64,000 nt of DNA from DASZJY01 sp036260255 (GTDB taxonomy: Bacteria > Actinomycetota > Acidimicrobiia > Acidimicrobiales > AC-14). The DNA is taken from positions 10,719 to 74,718 of the forward strand of contig DATAAF010000016.1 of the NCBI GenBank assembly GCA_036260255.1, written 5' to 3'. This document shows positions 37,607 through 45,633 of the stretch, piece after piece. Every line of letters begins with the position of its first letter. Within the stretch, counting starts at the first letter, position 1. The notes under the pieces were generated by a model, which saw nothing but the letters and a program-made list of their open reading frames with translations, was not told where the DNA came from and ran no database searches. A program made the position numbers and the translations under genes.

Positions 37607-38710
37607 ATGGGAGTCGGCGCCCGAACCGAACGTGCCGACATGTCGCGCCTGACCGTGCTCGCCGGGCCGACCGCGGCGGCCTCGGCCGCTGCGGTCGCAG
37701 CCGTCGCCGCCGCCCGCCACCCGGGCCGGGCGCTCGCCGCCGTCTGGCCCGATCCTCGCATTCGGCGTCTGGCCCGGCTGAACCTGGCAGGGACCATCGT
37801 GGTCGCCCTGCTGGCCGCCACCGCCCTGGCCGACCGCCTGAGCGAGGGGGCGGCGGCGGCCGACGCCGACGTGCCCCGGGTCCTCCCCCGCAGCCTCCCC
37901 TACGGCAAGGGCATGTGGATCTGGCAGCCGGACAAGACCGAGCGAGGTGACGTCGGCGCCATCATCGCCCGGGCCGAGCATGTCGGCCTCACCCACCTGT
38001 ACGTGCGGACGGGCTCGTCGTGGGACGGGTTCTACGCCGGCCCCTTCCTCGACCGCATCCTGCCCGCCGCCCACGCCGCGGGGATCCGCGTGTACGGCTG
38101 GGACTTTCCGCGCCTCCTCGACCCGGCCGCCGACGTGGCCCGGGCGGTGGCGGCGGTCGACTACCGCACGCCGGGCGGTCACCACATCGACGGCTTCGCC
38201 CCGGACATCGAGACGGCGGCAGAGGGGACCCACATCACCGCCGAGTCGGCCACCGCCTACGGCGTCGGGCTGCGCCAGGCGCTGGGGCGGCGCCTGCCGC
38301 TGGTGGCCGTCGTCCCCCGGCCTTCCCCGGCGCGGGCCACGTTCCCGTACCGGGAGGTGGTGGCCCACTTCGATGCGGTGGCACCCATGGTCTACTGGTT
38401 GAACCGGGAGCCGGGGACCGACGTGGCCGGCGCGGTGGCCGACCTCCGGCCGCTGGGCAAGCCGATCTTCCCGATCGGACAGGCGTACGACGGCGCCCCC
38501 GAGGGCGGCCGCCGGGGGGTGCCGCCGCGCGCCGAGCTGCACCGGTTCATGGAGGTCGCCTACGACACCGGCGCGTCGGGAGTGTCGTTCTGGTCGTGGC
38601 AGGCGGCCAACGCCGAGGCGTTCGACTCGATTCGTGACGCCCCCGAGTTCCGCGTCCGGGTCACCGGACGGGGCACCTTCAACCGGACGGGACCGCTCCT
38701 CCGCCGCTGA
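37607..38710 (+). CDS. Membrane-anchored glycoside-hydrolase-like TIM-barrel protein
   Basis: A 367-residue protein with an N-terminal hydrophobic anchor (about residues 58-76) and a barrel domain starting at GKGMWIWQPDKTERGD. Signs of a glycosidase-type barrel are LTHLYVRTGSSWDGFY, GIRVYGWDFPRL, HIDGFAPDIETAAEG with acidic residues at the strand end, DAVAPMVYWLN and GVSFWSWQAAN. Related to DUF4015/GH-like hypothetical proteins. Substrate unknown. ATG 37607 follows GGGAGGGGG. Monocistronic. Confidence 0.7.
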   Translation: MGVGARTERADMSRLTVLAGPTAAASAAAVAAVAAARHPGRALAAVWPDPRIRRLARLNLAGTIVVALLAATALADRLSEGAAAADADVPRVLPRSLPYGKGMWIWQPDKTERGDVGAIIARAEHVGLTHLYVRTGSSWDGFYAGPFLDRILPAAHAAGIRVYGWDFPRLLDPAADVARAVAAVDYRTPGGHHIDGFAPDIETAAEGTHITAESATAYGVGLRQALGRRLPLVAVVPRPSPARATFPYREVVAHFDAVAPMVYWLNREPGTDVAGAVADLRPLGKPIFPIGQAYDGAPEGGRRGVPPRAELHRFMEVAYDTGASGVSFWSWQAANAEAFDSIRDAPEFRVRVTGRGTFNRTGPLLRR

Positions 38711-38747
38711 CCGCCCGCCGGACCGGCGCCGTCCCGCGAACGCCGGA

Positions 38748-39620
38748 TCACCGTCGGGGCGGGCCGGTGCGCACCTCGTACCACCCCGAGCCCGACCGGT
38801 CACCGCCCGAGAACGAGCACATCGCCCGGACCAGGCCGGCGGAACCGTCCACGGGCACCACCGCCTGGGCAACCGGCGCGACTGCCAGCTCCCGGTCCTC
38901 CACCGACACGACGGCATCGCCCACAAGGCCGTCGGGCCGAAGGTCGGTGCCGGCCCGCGCCGACGACGGGACCGGCGCGCCCTCGGGCGGGTACACCCAC
39001 GCCCCGCCCAGCGACCAGGCGCAGACTGCAGTCCCGTCGTCGAGGTGGAAACCGGCCCACCACGGCGCCGGCGGCGGGCCGGGCGAGCCCCACACGTGGG
39101 TGCGCCACCCGCGGCCGTCCGTCTCCAGGCGCTCACTGCCCACCAGGACCTCGCCGTGCACAGCGGAGGGCTGGGCGTAGCCACCCGGAACCGCTCCCGG
39201 GCCACCAGCCGCCTCCCACTCCATGTCGAGGCCGAGGGCGACCGGGTCACCACGCTCACCCCGCCAGGCCTCGGTGGGGTCCTCCAAGGCGACGCCGAAC
39301 GCCTCCAGGCCCGCGCTCCAGTGGTCCATCGGCGTCTCGCACGTCACCTCAGCCCACAGGCCGGCGCTGCGCACCTCGAGGGCCGGGCCCCGCGGCAGAT
39401 CGACCTCGTGGTCGCGCACCGCCACCACCGCTCGTCCCCGCCGGAGGAGATAGGCCCAGTACCAGGCCCGCCCCTCCCCGGGGCGCAGGGCCAGCCGGAC
39501 GAACCCACCGAGGTCGGCGCCGGCCGAGACGAAGTCGAAGTACCAGGACTCCTCCCAGCTCGCCTCCGACCCGGCCGGGTGGCGACGCTCGTCGGCGGGC
39601 TGGGTCGTCACCCACGGCAA
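38748..39620 (-). CDS. Conserved hypothetical, lipocalin/hydroxyneurosporene-synthase-like fold
   Basis: A 290-residue soluble, Trp-rich beta protein (SWEESWYFDFVSAGADLGGFVRLALRPGEGRAWYWAYLLR, VTCETPMDHWSAGLEAFGVALEDP, GWRTHVWGSPGPP). It matches in style a family found in actinobacteria and mycobacteria next to lipid or steroid genes (DUF7064/7065-like), but I cannot assign a reaction. ATG at 39620. Divergent from the SCP2-domain gene (35 bp between starts), which also points to lipid handling. Confidence 0.72.
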   Translation of the reverse strand: MPWVTTQPADERRHPAGSEASWEESWYFDFVSAGADLGGFVRLALRPGEGRAWYWAYLLRRGRAVVAVRDHEVDLPRGPALEVRSAGLWAEVTCETPMDHWSAGLEAFGVALEDPTEAWRGERGDPVALGLDMEWEAAGGPGAVPGGYAQPSAVHGEVLVGSERLETDGRGWRTHVWGSPGPPPAPWWAGFHLDDGTAVCAWSLGGAWVYPPEGAPVPSSARAGTDLRPDGLVGDAVVSVEDRELAVAPVAQAVVPVDGSAGLVRAMCSFSGGDRSGSGWYEVRTGPPRR

Positions 39621-39655
39621 GGTAGCGGCGACGTCCGGGCGCGAGAGAATGGGGC

Positions 39656-40042
39656 GTGGCGCGGTTCCTGTCGCCGGAGTGGCTCGCCGAGGTGGAGGAG
39701 GCGGCCGGTCGGGACGAGCGGGTCCGGCACGCCGCCTCGACGGTCGACCTCACGGTGCGCCACGTCGTGCGAGGAGGGCCCGAAGGGGACGTCGCCTACA
39801 GCGTCCGCATCGGCGGGAGCGGCGTCCGCGTCGACCCGGGCGGGACGGACGGCGACGTCGTGCTGACCCAGGACTACGAGACGGCGGTGGCGATCAGCCG
39901 GGGCGCCCTCACACCGGCCGCCGCCTTCGCCGCCGGTCGGCTCAAGCTCGGCGGCCGGGTGGACGTGCTCGTGCGCCAGGGCGACGCCCTCGCCGCCCTC
40001 ACCGACGCCTTCGCCGGGCTCCGGGACGCCACCGAGTACTGA
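39656..40042 (+). CDS. SCP2 sterol-carrier-like protein
   Basis: A 128-residue SCP2-fold protein: FLSPEWLAEVEEAA, then strands with VAYSVRIGGSGVRVDPGGTDGDVVLTQDYETAVAISRGALTPAAAFAAGRLKLGGRVDVLVRQ. These domains bind hydrophobic molecules such as sterols or acyl chains. GTG at 39656. Its stop overlaps the DnaJ-like start (TGATG). Confidence 0.85.
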   Translation: MARFLSPEWLAEVEEAAGRDERVRHAASTVDLTVRHVVRGGPEGDVAYSVRIGGSGVRVDPGGTDGDVVLTQDYETAVAISRGALTPAAAFAAGRLKLGGRVDVLVRQGDALAALTDAFAGLRDATEY

Positions 40043-40590
40043 TGGCCAGCCACTACGAGCTCCTCGACGTGCCCGTCGACGCCAGCCACGAGGAGATCCG
40101 CCGGGCCTACCACCGCCAGGCCCGCCGGCACCACCCCGACGCCCACAGCGCATCGGGGCAGGAGATCGTCGCCGAGGCGCACCGCCGCATGGAGGCCGTC
40201 AACGCGGCCTGGGCCGTGCTCGGCGACCCTGCCCGCCGCCGGGCCTACGACGCCGAGATCGGGCTCCGGCCCCTGCCGTCGGCGGCCGCCCCACCCGGCG
40301 ACCGGGCGGCCCCGTTTCCGGAGTGGTTCGAGCCGGACGTGACCCCCGCCGCCCACCTGGAGGAGGATCCCGTCGACCGGTCCCGGCCCAGGACCCCGGC
40401 CGACGTGTTCGTCTTCCTTCCCGTCGGCCTGGTGGCGCTGGCCGTCGGCCTGTTCGCCTTGAGCATGGTGCTCCAGTCGCCCGCGCTCTACGCCGGCTCG
40501 CTCGTGCTCGTACCCGTGGCTCTGGTCGCCTTCGTGGCGACGCCCCTCGTGACCATGCTCGGCCGCCCCAAACGGCAGCGGCCCCACTGA
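40042..40590 (+). CDS. DnaJ-domain membrane protein
   Basis: A 182-residue protein. Residues 1-70 are a J domain with HPD in RQARRHHPDAH, preceded by HYELLDVPVDASHEEIRRAYHR. After a Pro-rich linker come two membrane segments (about 121-144 and 149-173). It could recruit DnaK to the membrane. ATG overlaps the SCP2 stop. Convergent with mdh. Confidence 0.87.
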   Translation: MASHYELLDVPVDASHEEIRRAYHRQARRHHPDAHSASGQEIVAEAHRRMEAVNAAWAVLGDPARRRAYDAEIGLRPLPSAAAPPGDRAAPFPEWFEPDVTPAAHLEEDPVDRSRPRTPADVFVFLPVGLVALAVGLFALSMVLQSPALYAGSLVLVPVALVAFVATPLVTMLGRPKRQRPH

Positions 40591-40614
40591 CCGCCGACCG
40601 ACGGACCGGACGAC

Positions 40615-41544
40615 TCAGACGAGGTTGGCGATGTCCGCCTGACGCGCCCGCACCGCCTCCGCCGCCTCCAGCAGGGCGACCATCTCGGGCTCCGCCAGGG
40701 ACAGCTCGACCACCTCCCGCACCCCCTCGCGGCCGATGCGGCAGGGAACGCCCAGCCACACCCCTTCGATGCCATAGGGCCCGTCCACGTAGGCGCTGAC
40801 GGGCATCACCTCGCCGGTGTCGAGCGCCACCGCCCGCACCATGGCCTCGGCCGCCGACGACGGGGCGTAGTACGCCGACCCCGTTCTCAGCAGGGCGACG
40901 ATCTCCGCTCCGCCGTCGCGCGTGCGGGCCACGACCTCGGCGATGTCCTCGGGCGGGAGGAGGTCGCGGAGGGGCCGGCCGCCCACCCGGGCCAGCGACG
41001 GCACCGGCACCATGGTGTCGCCGTGGGACCCCAGCGTGAACGCCTCCACGCGCGAAGGGGACACGCCCAGGCGCTCGGCGAGGAAGTGGCTGAACCGGGC
41101 CGAGTCGAGCATGCCCGCCTGTCCCATCACCCGGTGGCGGGGCAGCCCGGAGACGGCCGCCGCCAGCGCGGTCATCTCGTCGAGGGGGTTGGAGACGACG
41201 ATCAGCACGGCGTCGGGCGACGCCTCCACCAGGCGGCGGGTCACCCCGCTCACGATGCGGGCGTTGGTCTCCAGAAGGTCCAGGCGGCTCATGCCGGGCT
41301 TGCGGGGAACCCCGGCGGTGATGACACACACGTCCGAGGCCGCCGTCTCCCCGTAGCCGTTGGTCCCGACGATCCGGGTCTCGAAGCCCTCGATGGGCCG
41401 GCTCTGCATCATGTCGAGCGCCAGGCCCTGAGGGCGGCCCTCGATGATGTCGTTGAGGACGACCTCCTCGGCGTAGTCGGCCTCGGCGATCCGCTGGGTG
41501 AGGGTGGAGCCGTAGAAGCCGGCCCCCACGACGGTGACTTTCAC
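40615..41544 (-). CDS. mdh: Malate dehydrogenase (LDH-like type)
   Basis: NAD-dependent malate dehydrogenase, 309 residues. MKVTVVGAGFYGSTLTQRI is the coenzyme fold, Asp in VVLNDI selects NAD, GVPRKPGMSRLDLLETN holds the substrate loop Arg residues, VVSNPLDEMT and the catalytic His in GSHGDTMVP follow. The MDH type (not LDH) is suggested by Arg in the substrate loop. ATG 41544, 12 nt after the icd stop, same strand, so two TCA enzymes are cotranscribed. Confidence 0.95.
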   Translation of the reverse strand: MKVTVVGAGFYGSTLTQRIAEADYAEEVVLNDIIEGRPQGLALDMMQSRPIEGFETRIVGTNGYGETAASDVCVITAGVPRKPGMSRLDLLETNARIVSGVTRRLVEASPDAVLIVVSNPLDEMTALAAAVSGLPRHRVMGQAGMLDSARFSHFLAERLGVSPSRVEAFTLGSHGDTMVPVPSLARVGGRPLRDLLPPEDIAEVVARTRDGGAEIVALLRTGSAYYAPSSAAEAMVRAVALDTGEVMPVSAYVDGPYGIEGVWLGVPCRIGREGVREVVELSLAEPEMVALLEAAEAVRARQADIANLV

Positions 41545-41556
41545 GGCACCGCCGCG

Positions 41557-42756
41557 CTAGAGGCGGTCGACGATCGCCGCCGCGAACTCCGACGTCTTGA
41601 CCTCGGTGGCGCCCTCCTTGAGGCGGGCGAAGTCGTAGGTGACGATGCCGTCGGCGATGGTGGCCTCGAGGGCGGCGACCACGTCGTCGGCCGCCTCCTG
41701 CCATCCCAGGTGCTCGAGCATCAGCACGCCCGAGAGCAGGAGCGACCCGGGGTTGACCTTGTCCTGGCCGGCGTAGCGGGGAGCGGTGCCGTGGGTGGCC
41801 TCGAAGACGCCGTGGCCCGTGTCGTAGTTGATGTTCCCGCCCGGGGCGATGCCGATCCCGCCCACCTGGGCGGCCAGGGCGTCGGACGCGTAGTCGCCGT
41901 TGAGGTTGGTGGTGGCGATGACGTCGAACTCGTCGGGGCGCGTGAGCACCTGCTGCAGGAAGATGTCGGCGATGGTGTCCTTGACGAGGACGCGGCCGCC
42001 CGGGTCGCCGCCGCAGTCCTCCCAGCTCACCGCCACGTCGGAGAACTCCTCCCGCACCAGCTCGTAGCCCCAGCTGCGGAACGCGCCTTCGGTGAACTTC
42101 ATGATGTTGCCCTTGTGCACGAGGGTCACCGAGCGCCGGCCCTTCTTCACCGAGTACTCGATGGCGGCGCGAATCAGCCGCTTGGACCCCGTTTCGGAGA
42201 CCGGCTTCAGCCCGATGCCGGAGTCGGGCCGGACGTCCCAGCCGAACTCCTCGCGCACGAACTCGATCATGCGCTTGGCCTCCGGGGTGCCCTCCTCCAG
42301 CTCCTTGCCGGCGTAGACGTCCTCGGTGTTCTCCCTGAAGATCACCATGTCGACCTTCTCGGGGTGGCGCACCGGAGACGGCACTCCCTTGAACCATCGC
42401 ACCGGTCGCAGGCAGACGTAGAGGTCGAGGAGCTGGCGCAGGGCGACGTTGAGGCTGCGGATGCCGCCGCCCACCGGCGTGGTCAGCGGGCCCTTGATGC
42501 CGACCACGTGCTCCTCCAGGGCGGCGACCGTCTCGTCGGGGAGCCAGGTGCCCGTCTCGTCGTAGGCCGCCTGGCCGGCCAGGACCTCCTTCCAGGCGAT
42601 GCGCCGCCCGTGGCGCGCCACCGCCGCGTCGAGCACCTTCTGGGCCGCCGGCCAGATGTCGACGCCGATCCCGTCGCCGCGGATGAAGGGGATGACGGGC
42701 TCGTCGGGGACCGACAACGTGCCGTCGTCGCCGGCCGTGATCTTCTCCGGAGGCAT
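41557..42756 (-). CDS. icd: NADP-dependent isocitrate dehydrogenase
   Basis: A 399-residue enzyme of the E. coli Icd type: GGGIRSLNVALRQLLDLYVCLRP (with the Ser that is phosphorylated in E. coli), FRENTEDVYAGKE, VTLVHKGNIMKFTEGAF, ATTNLNGDYASDALAAQVGGIGIAPGGNIN and ATHGTAPRYAGQDKVNPGS, where the residues after GTAP favour NADP. It makes 2-oxoglutarate. I use the ATG at 42756; a GTG two codons earlier is possible. Actinobacteria often have the unrelated monomeric enzyme instead. Confidence 0.95.
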   Translation of the reverse strand: MPPEKITAGDDGTLSVPDEPVIPFIRGDGIGVDIWPAAQKVLDAAVARHGRRIAWKEVLAGQAAYDETGTWLPDETVAALEEHVVGIKGPLTTPVGGGIRSLNVALRQLLDLYVCLRPVRWFKGVPSPVRHPEKVDMVIFRENTEDVYAGKELEEGTPEAKRMIEFVREEFGWDVRPDSGIGLKPVSETGSKRLIRAAIEYSVKKGRRSVTLVHKGNIMKFTEGAFRSWGYELVREEFSDVAVSWEDCGGDPGGRVLVKDTIADIFLQQVLTRPDEFDVIATTNLNGDYASDALAAQVGGIGIAPGGNINYDTGHGVFEATHGTAPRYAGQDKVNPGSLLLSGVLMLEHLGWQEAADDVVAALEATIADGIVTYDFARLKEGATEVKTSEFAAAIVDRL

Positions 42757-42800
42757 GGGCACGAAGCCTAGGTGAGCCCGACGGAGGGCTTACCCGCCGA

Positions 42801-42910
42801 CCTAGGCGCGTGCTGGATCTACTCAAGTCGGGCCTTCGGCCCGAAGCGCCGACCAGCGGCTACGCAGTCCTCCTCGGCTGGTCGGCGCGATAGAACAGCA
42901 CGCTCCTAGG
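42801..42910. repeat. 110-bp nested palindromic element upstream of icd
   Basis: Outer arms of 15 bp match at 14 positions (42801-42815 with 42896-42910) and begin and end with CCTAGG. Inside are a 7-bp hairpin (TCGGGCC/GGCCCGA around 42827-42843) and a 12-bp arm pair (GCGCCGACCAGC near 42846-42857 with GCTGGTCGGCGC near 42877-42888), giving a cloverleaf-like fold. The right arm contains the stop codon of the CPBP fragment. It does not look like a tRNA. Confidence 0.85.
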
Positions 42911-43478
42911 CGAGCTCCAGGCTCAGCAGGGCGTCGTTGAAGTCGGCGCTGGCCCGCGCGCTCCCACCGGTGGTCATCGTCAGCCACCAGACCCGGTCGC
43001 TGCGGAGCAGCGCCACCACCCGGCCCTCGTGGCCGGAGATCTCGGCGTCGATCGACACCGCCCGCCCGGCGGGCAGGTCTATCACGCCGACGCTCTCCGG
43101 ATCGAGCGACATCTCGGAGGGCAGGAGGAACCGACCCGTCCTCAGGTTCTCGGCGAAGTGCTCGGGCTCCACGCCGACGGTCTCCACCTCCTGGTGGCCC
43201 ACGCCGATCCACGCACCCGCCGGTCCGACCGCGGCGAAGTCGGACCACGGCGGCGCGTCGGTCCGCTGCCAGGTGCCCGGGAGGGTGACGGTGGCGCCGC
43301 CGGCCGTGAAGGTCAGGGCGGGCCCATGAGCCACCGCGAGGGCGGCGACGAAGAGCATGCCGTTGAAGGCGGCGTGGGCGGCGATCGACCCGGACAGGTC
43401 CCGCCTCCCGTACACGTAGAAGAGGACCAGGCCCATGCCGACGTAGTACCGGAACTGCTCGAACCGGAGGTGCGCGAG
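42906..43478 (-). pseudogene. CPBP-type membrane protease, N-terminus missing
   Basis: The frame encodes the last part of a CPBP (Abi/CaaX) intramembrane protease: GLAHLRFEQFRYYVGMGLVLFYVYGRRDLSGSIAAHAAFNGMLF with the His of motif 2 and the HAAFN motif 3, followed by a roughly 130-residue soluble domain (FTAGGATVTLPGTWQRTDAPPWSDFAAVG ... DFNDALLSLEL). The first four or so membrane helices and the EExxxR motif are absent. Sense stops at about 43478, where an unrelated plus-strand gene begins without its own start. Read as a truncated gene at a rearrangement or assembly junction. Confidence 0.7.
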
Positions 43479-43485
43479 GCCAGCG

Positions 43486-43906
43486 GTTCTACGTCGACGT
43501 GCATCCGAACGGGGACAACAAGAGTCAGTGGTACCGGGCCGAGTCCATCGAGGCCGCCCATCGGCTCAGGTACTTCGCCAACAACCACGACTATCGAGGA
43601 TGGGCACGTCTGAGGCTCACCGCCAACTCGGAAGCCGACGCATTCGTCCTTCTGTCGATGACGGGCGTAGGTCGCGAGTTTCGCGGGGTGATCGGCGCGT
43701 CGCTCGCCTTCTTCCGACGTGATGAGGCTGCGGAGGGGCAACAACGAGTCATCGACCTCACCCTTGCTTCCGACGAGCTCTTCCAAGTCAGCTACAAGGA
43801 CGATGAGTCCTCCGCGTTCACTAGGTTCGACAGGTGGCTCGAGCGCGGGTTGACCTGCGCACTGGCAATGTGGCGCCAGGGACTCCCCGGAGGCCGCCCC
43901 GACTGA
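43486..43906 (+). pseudogene. Unknown protein, N-terminus apparently missing
   Basis: Sensible protein sequence starts without a start codon at about 43486 (RFYVDVHPNGDNKSQWYRAE) and runs to the TGA at 43906: AAHRLRYFANNHDYRGWARLRLTANSEADAFVLLSMTGVGREFRGVIGAS ... RFDRWLERGLTCALAMWRQGL. The first possible start is a GTG at 43499 without a ribosome site. Base composition is less GC-rich than the neighbours. No family recognised; the strand pattern suggests a beta-rich domain followed by a helix. Probably the C-terminal part of an accessory gene. Confidence 0.55.
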
Positions 43907-44770
43907 TCAGTTGGCGCCGGCCAGACCCAGGTTGGTGTAGATCTCCCGGGTCGCGGTGGAGCGGTTGAGGGTGTAGAAGTGCAGGCCGGGGGCGCCGGCG
44001 TCGAGCAGGTCCTGGCAGAGCTCGGTGGCCATCTCCACGCCCACCCGGCGCACCTCCTCGGGGTCGTCGGCCACCGCCTCCACCCGGGCCACCACCTCGG
44101 ACGGCACTGCCGCTCCCGACAGCTGCGCCATGCGCTGGACGGACTTGAGGTTGGTGATGGGCATGATCCCCGGGATCACCGGCTTGTCGACACCCCGCTC
44201 GGCCAGGTCGTCGACCATGCCGAGGTAGTCGCTCGACCGGAAGAAGAACTGGGTGATGGCGAAGTCGGCCTGGCGGAGCTTGGCGGCGAGGAAGTCGCGG
44301 TCGCTCACCCGGTCGGGCGACTTGGGATGGAGCTCGGGGTGGGCCGCCACCCCGACGCAGAAGGACCCCACCTCCTGCACGAGGTCCACCAGCTCGCAGG
44401 CGTGGTGCAGGTCGCCTTCGGGGAGGTCGAGGTTGGCCGGCGGGTCGCCGCCCAGGGCGAGGATGTTCTCGATCCCCGCTTCGCGATAGCGGGTGACGAT
44501 GTCCACCAGCTCCTGGCGGCGGTGGGCGGCGCAGGTGAGGTGGGCCATCGCCGTCATCGTCGTGTTCCGGTTGATCGACACGACGAGGTCGTGGGTGCGC
44601 TCCCGCGTGGAGCCGCCCGCCCCGTAGGTGACCGAGACGAACGACGGCTTCAGGAGCTCCAGCTCGGCCAGCGTCATCTCGAGGGTGATCTCCGCCTCGG
44701 GAGTCTTGGGTGGGAAGAACTCGAACGAGAACGTCTTTCCGTTGGCCAGCATGTCGGCGATACGCGCCAT
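43907..44770 (-). CDS. metF: Methylenetetrahydrofolate reductase
   Basis: FAD enzyme reducing 5,10-methylene-THF to 5-methyl-THF for methionine synthesis. The 287-residue barrel shows TFSFEFFPPKTPE, SFVSVTYGAGGSTRERT, TAMAHLTCAAHRRQEL, IENILALGGDPP, FCVGVAAHPELHP, FAITQFFFRSSDYL and PGIMPITNL. ATG 44770 lies 5 nt after the folD stop; folD-metF therefore pass a one-carbon unit along one transcript. Confidence 0.95.
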   Translation of the reverse strand: MARIADMLANGKTFSFEFFPPKTPEAEITLEMTLAELELLKPSFVSVTYGAGGSTRERTHDLVVSINRNTTMTAMAHLTCAAHRRQELVDIVTRYREAGIENILALGGDPPANLDLPEGDLHHACELVDLVQEVGSFCVGVAAHPELHPKSPDRVSDRDFLAAKLRQADFAITQFFFRSSDYLGMVDDLAERGVDKPVIPGIMPITNLKSVQRMAQLSGAAVPSEVVARVEAVADDPEEVRRVGVEMATELCQDLLDAGAPGLHFYTLNRSTATREIYTNLGLAGAN

Positions 44771-44775
44771 GTCGC

Positions 44776-45633
44776 TCAGCGCCTCCTTCGCAGGGCGGCG
44801 TCGACGGTGTTGCGCAGGAGCATGGCCACCGTGGTGGGCCCCACGCCGCCGATCCGCGGTGTGACCCACCCGGCCACCTCGGCCACCGCCTCGTCCACGT
44901 CGGAGAGGACCCGTCGCCCCTCGTAGACCATCCCACCTCCGACCACAGCCGCTCCCGGCCGCACCATGTCCGGACCGATGATGCCCGGCACCCCGGCTGC
45001 CCCGACCACGATGTCGGCCTGGCGAGTGTAGGCGCCGATGTCGGCGACGCCCGTGTGCACGACGGTGACGGCGGCGTTGGCGCCGGGTCGCTTGAGCGCC
45101 AGCAGCATGGAGAGCGGGCGGCCGAGCGTCGGCCCCCGCCCGACGATCACCACGTGGCGTCCCTCGATCGGGACGCCGTAGTGGGCGAGGATCGCCTGGA
45201 TGCCCGCGGGCGTGCAGGGCAGCGGCCCGTCGGCGCCGAGAGCCAGCAGGCCCAGGTTGTGGGGGTGGAGGCCGTCGGCGTCCTTGGCCGGATCGAGTGC
45301 CTCCATGGCGGCGTTGAAGTCGAACCCCACCGGCACCGGGTTCTGGACGATGAAGGCGTCGACCGCCGCGTCGTCGTTGAACCGCCCGATGGCGGCCAGG
45401 AGGTCGGCCTGGGTGCCGTCGGCCGGCACCTGCTGGTGGAACGACGCCATGCCCACCGCCTCGCACGCCTCGTGCTTCTTGCGGATGTAGCCGGCGCTGG
45501 CCGGGTCGTCGCCCACGATGATCGTGCCCAGCCCCGGACGAGCCCCGTCGGCGGCCAGCTTGGCCACCGCGTCGGCCACGTCGGCCAGCACCGCCTCGAC
45601 CACCGGGGCCCCGGCCATGACGACCGCGCCCAT
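44776..45633 (-). CDS. folD: Methylenetetrahydrofolate dehydrogenase/cyclohydrolase
   Basis: Bifunctional folate enzyme of 285 residues: GLGTIIVGDDPASAGYIRKKHEACEAVGM with the catalytic Lys (YIRKK), FIVQNPVPVGF, DADGLHPHNLGLLALG, PCTPAGIQAILAHYGVPIEGRHVVIVGRGPTLGRPLSMLL and VVGGGMVYEGRRVLSDVD. It yields 10-formyl-THF, the cofactor of PurN and PurH encoded just upstream. ATG overlaps the purH stop (TGATG). Confidence 0.95.
   Translation of the reverse strand: MGAVVMAGAPVVEAVLADVADAVAKLAADGARPGLGTIIVGDDPASAGYIRKKHEACEAVGMASFHQQVPADGTQADLLAAIGRFNDDAAVDAFIVQNPVPVGFDFNAAMEALDPAKDADGLHPHNLGLLALGADGPLPCTPAGIQAILAHYGVPIEGRHVVIVGRGPTLGRPLSMLLALKRPGANAAVTVVHTGVADIGAYTRQADIVVGAAGVPGIIGPDMVRPGAAVVGGGMVYEGRRVLSDVDEAVAEVAGWVTPRIGGVGPTTVAMLLRNTVDAALRRRR

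Noticed and set aside
42801..42910. Possible tRNA or structured ncRNA
   Set aside because: Cloverleaf-like fold but no anticodon-loop or T-arm consensus and outer arms too long.
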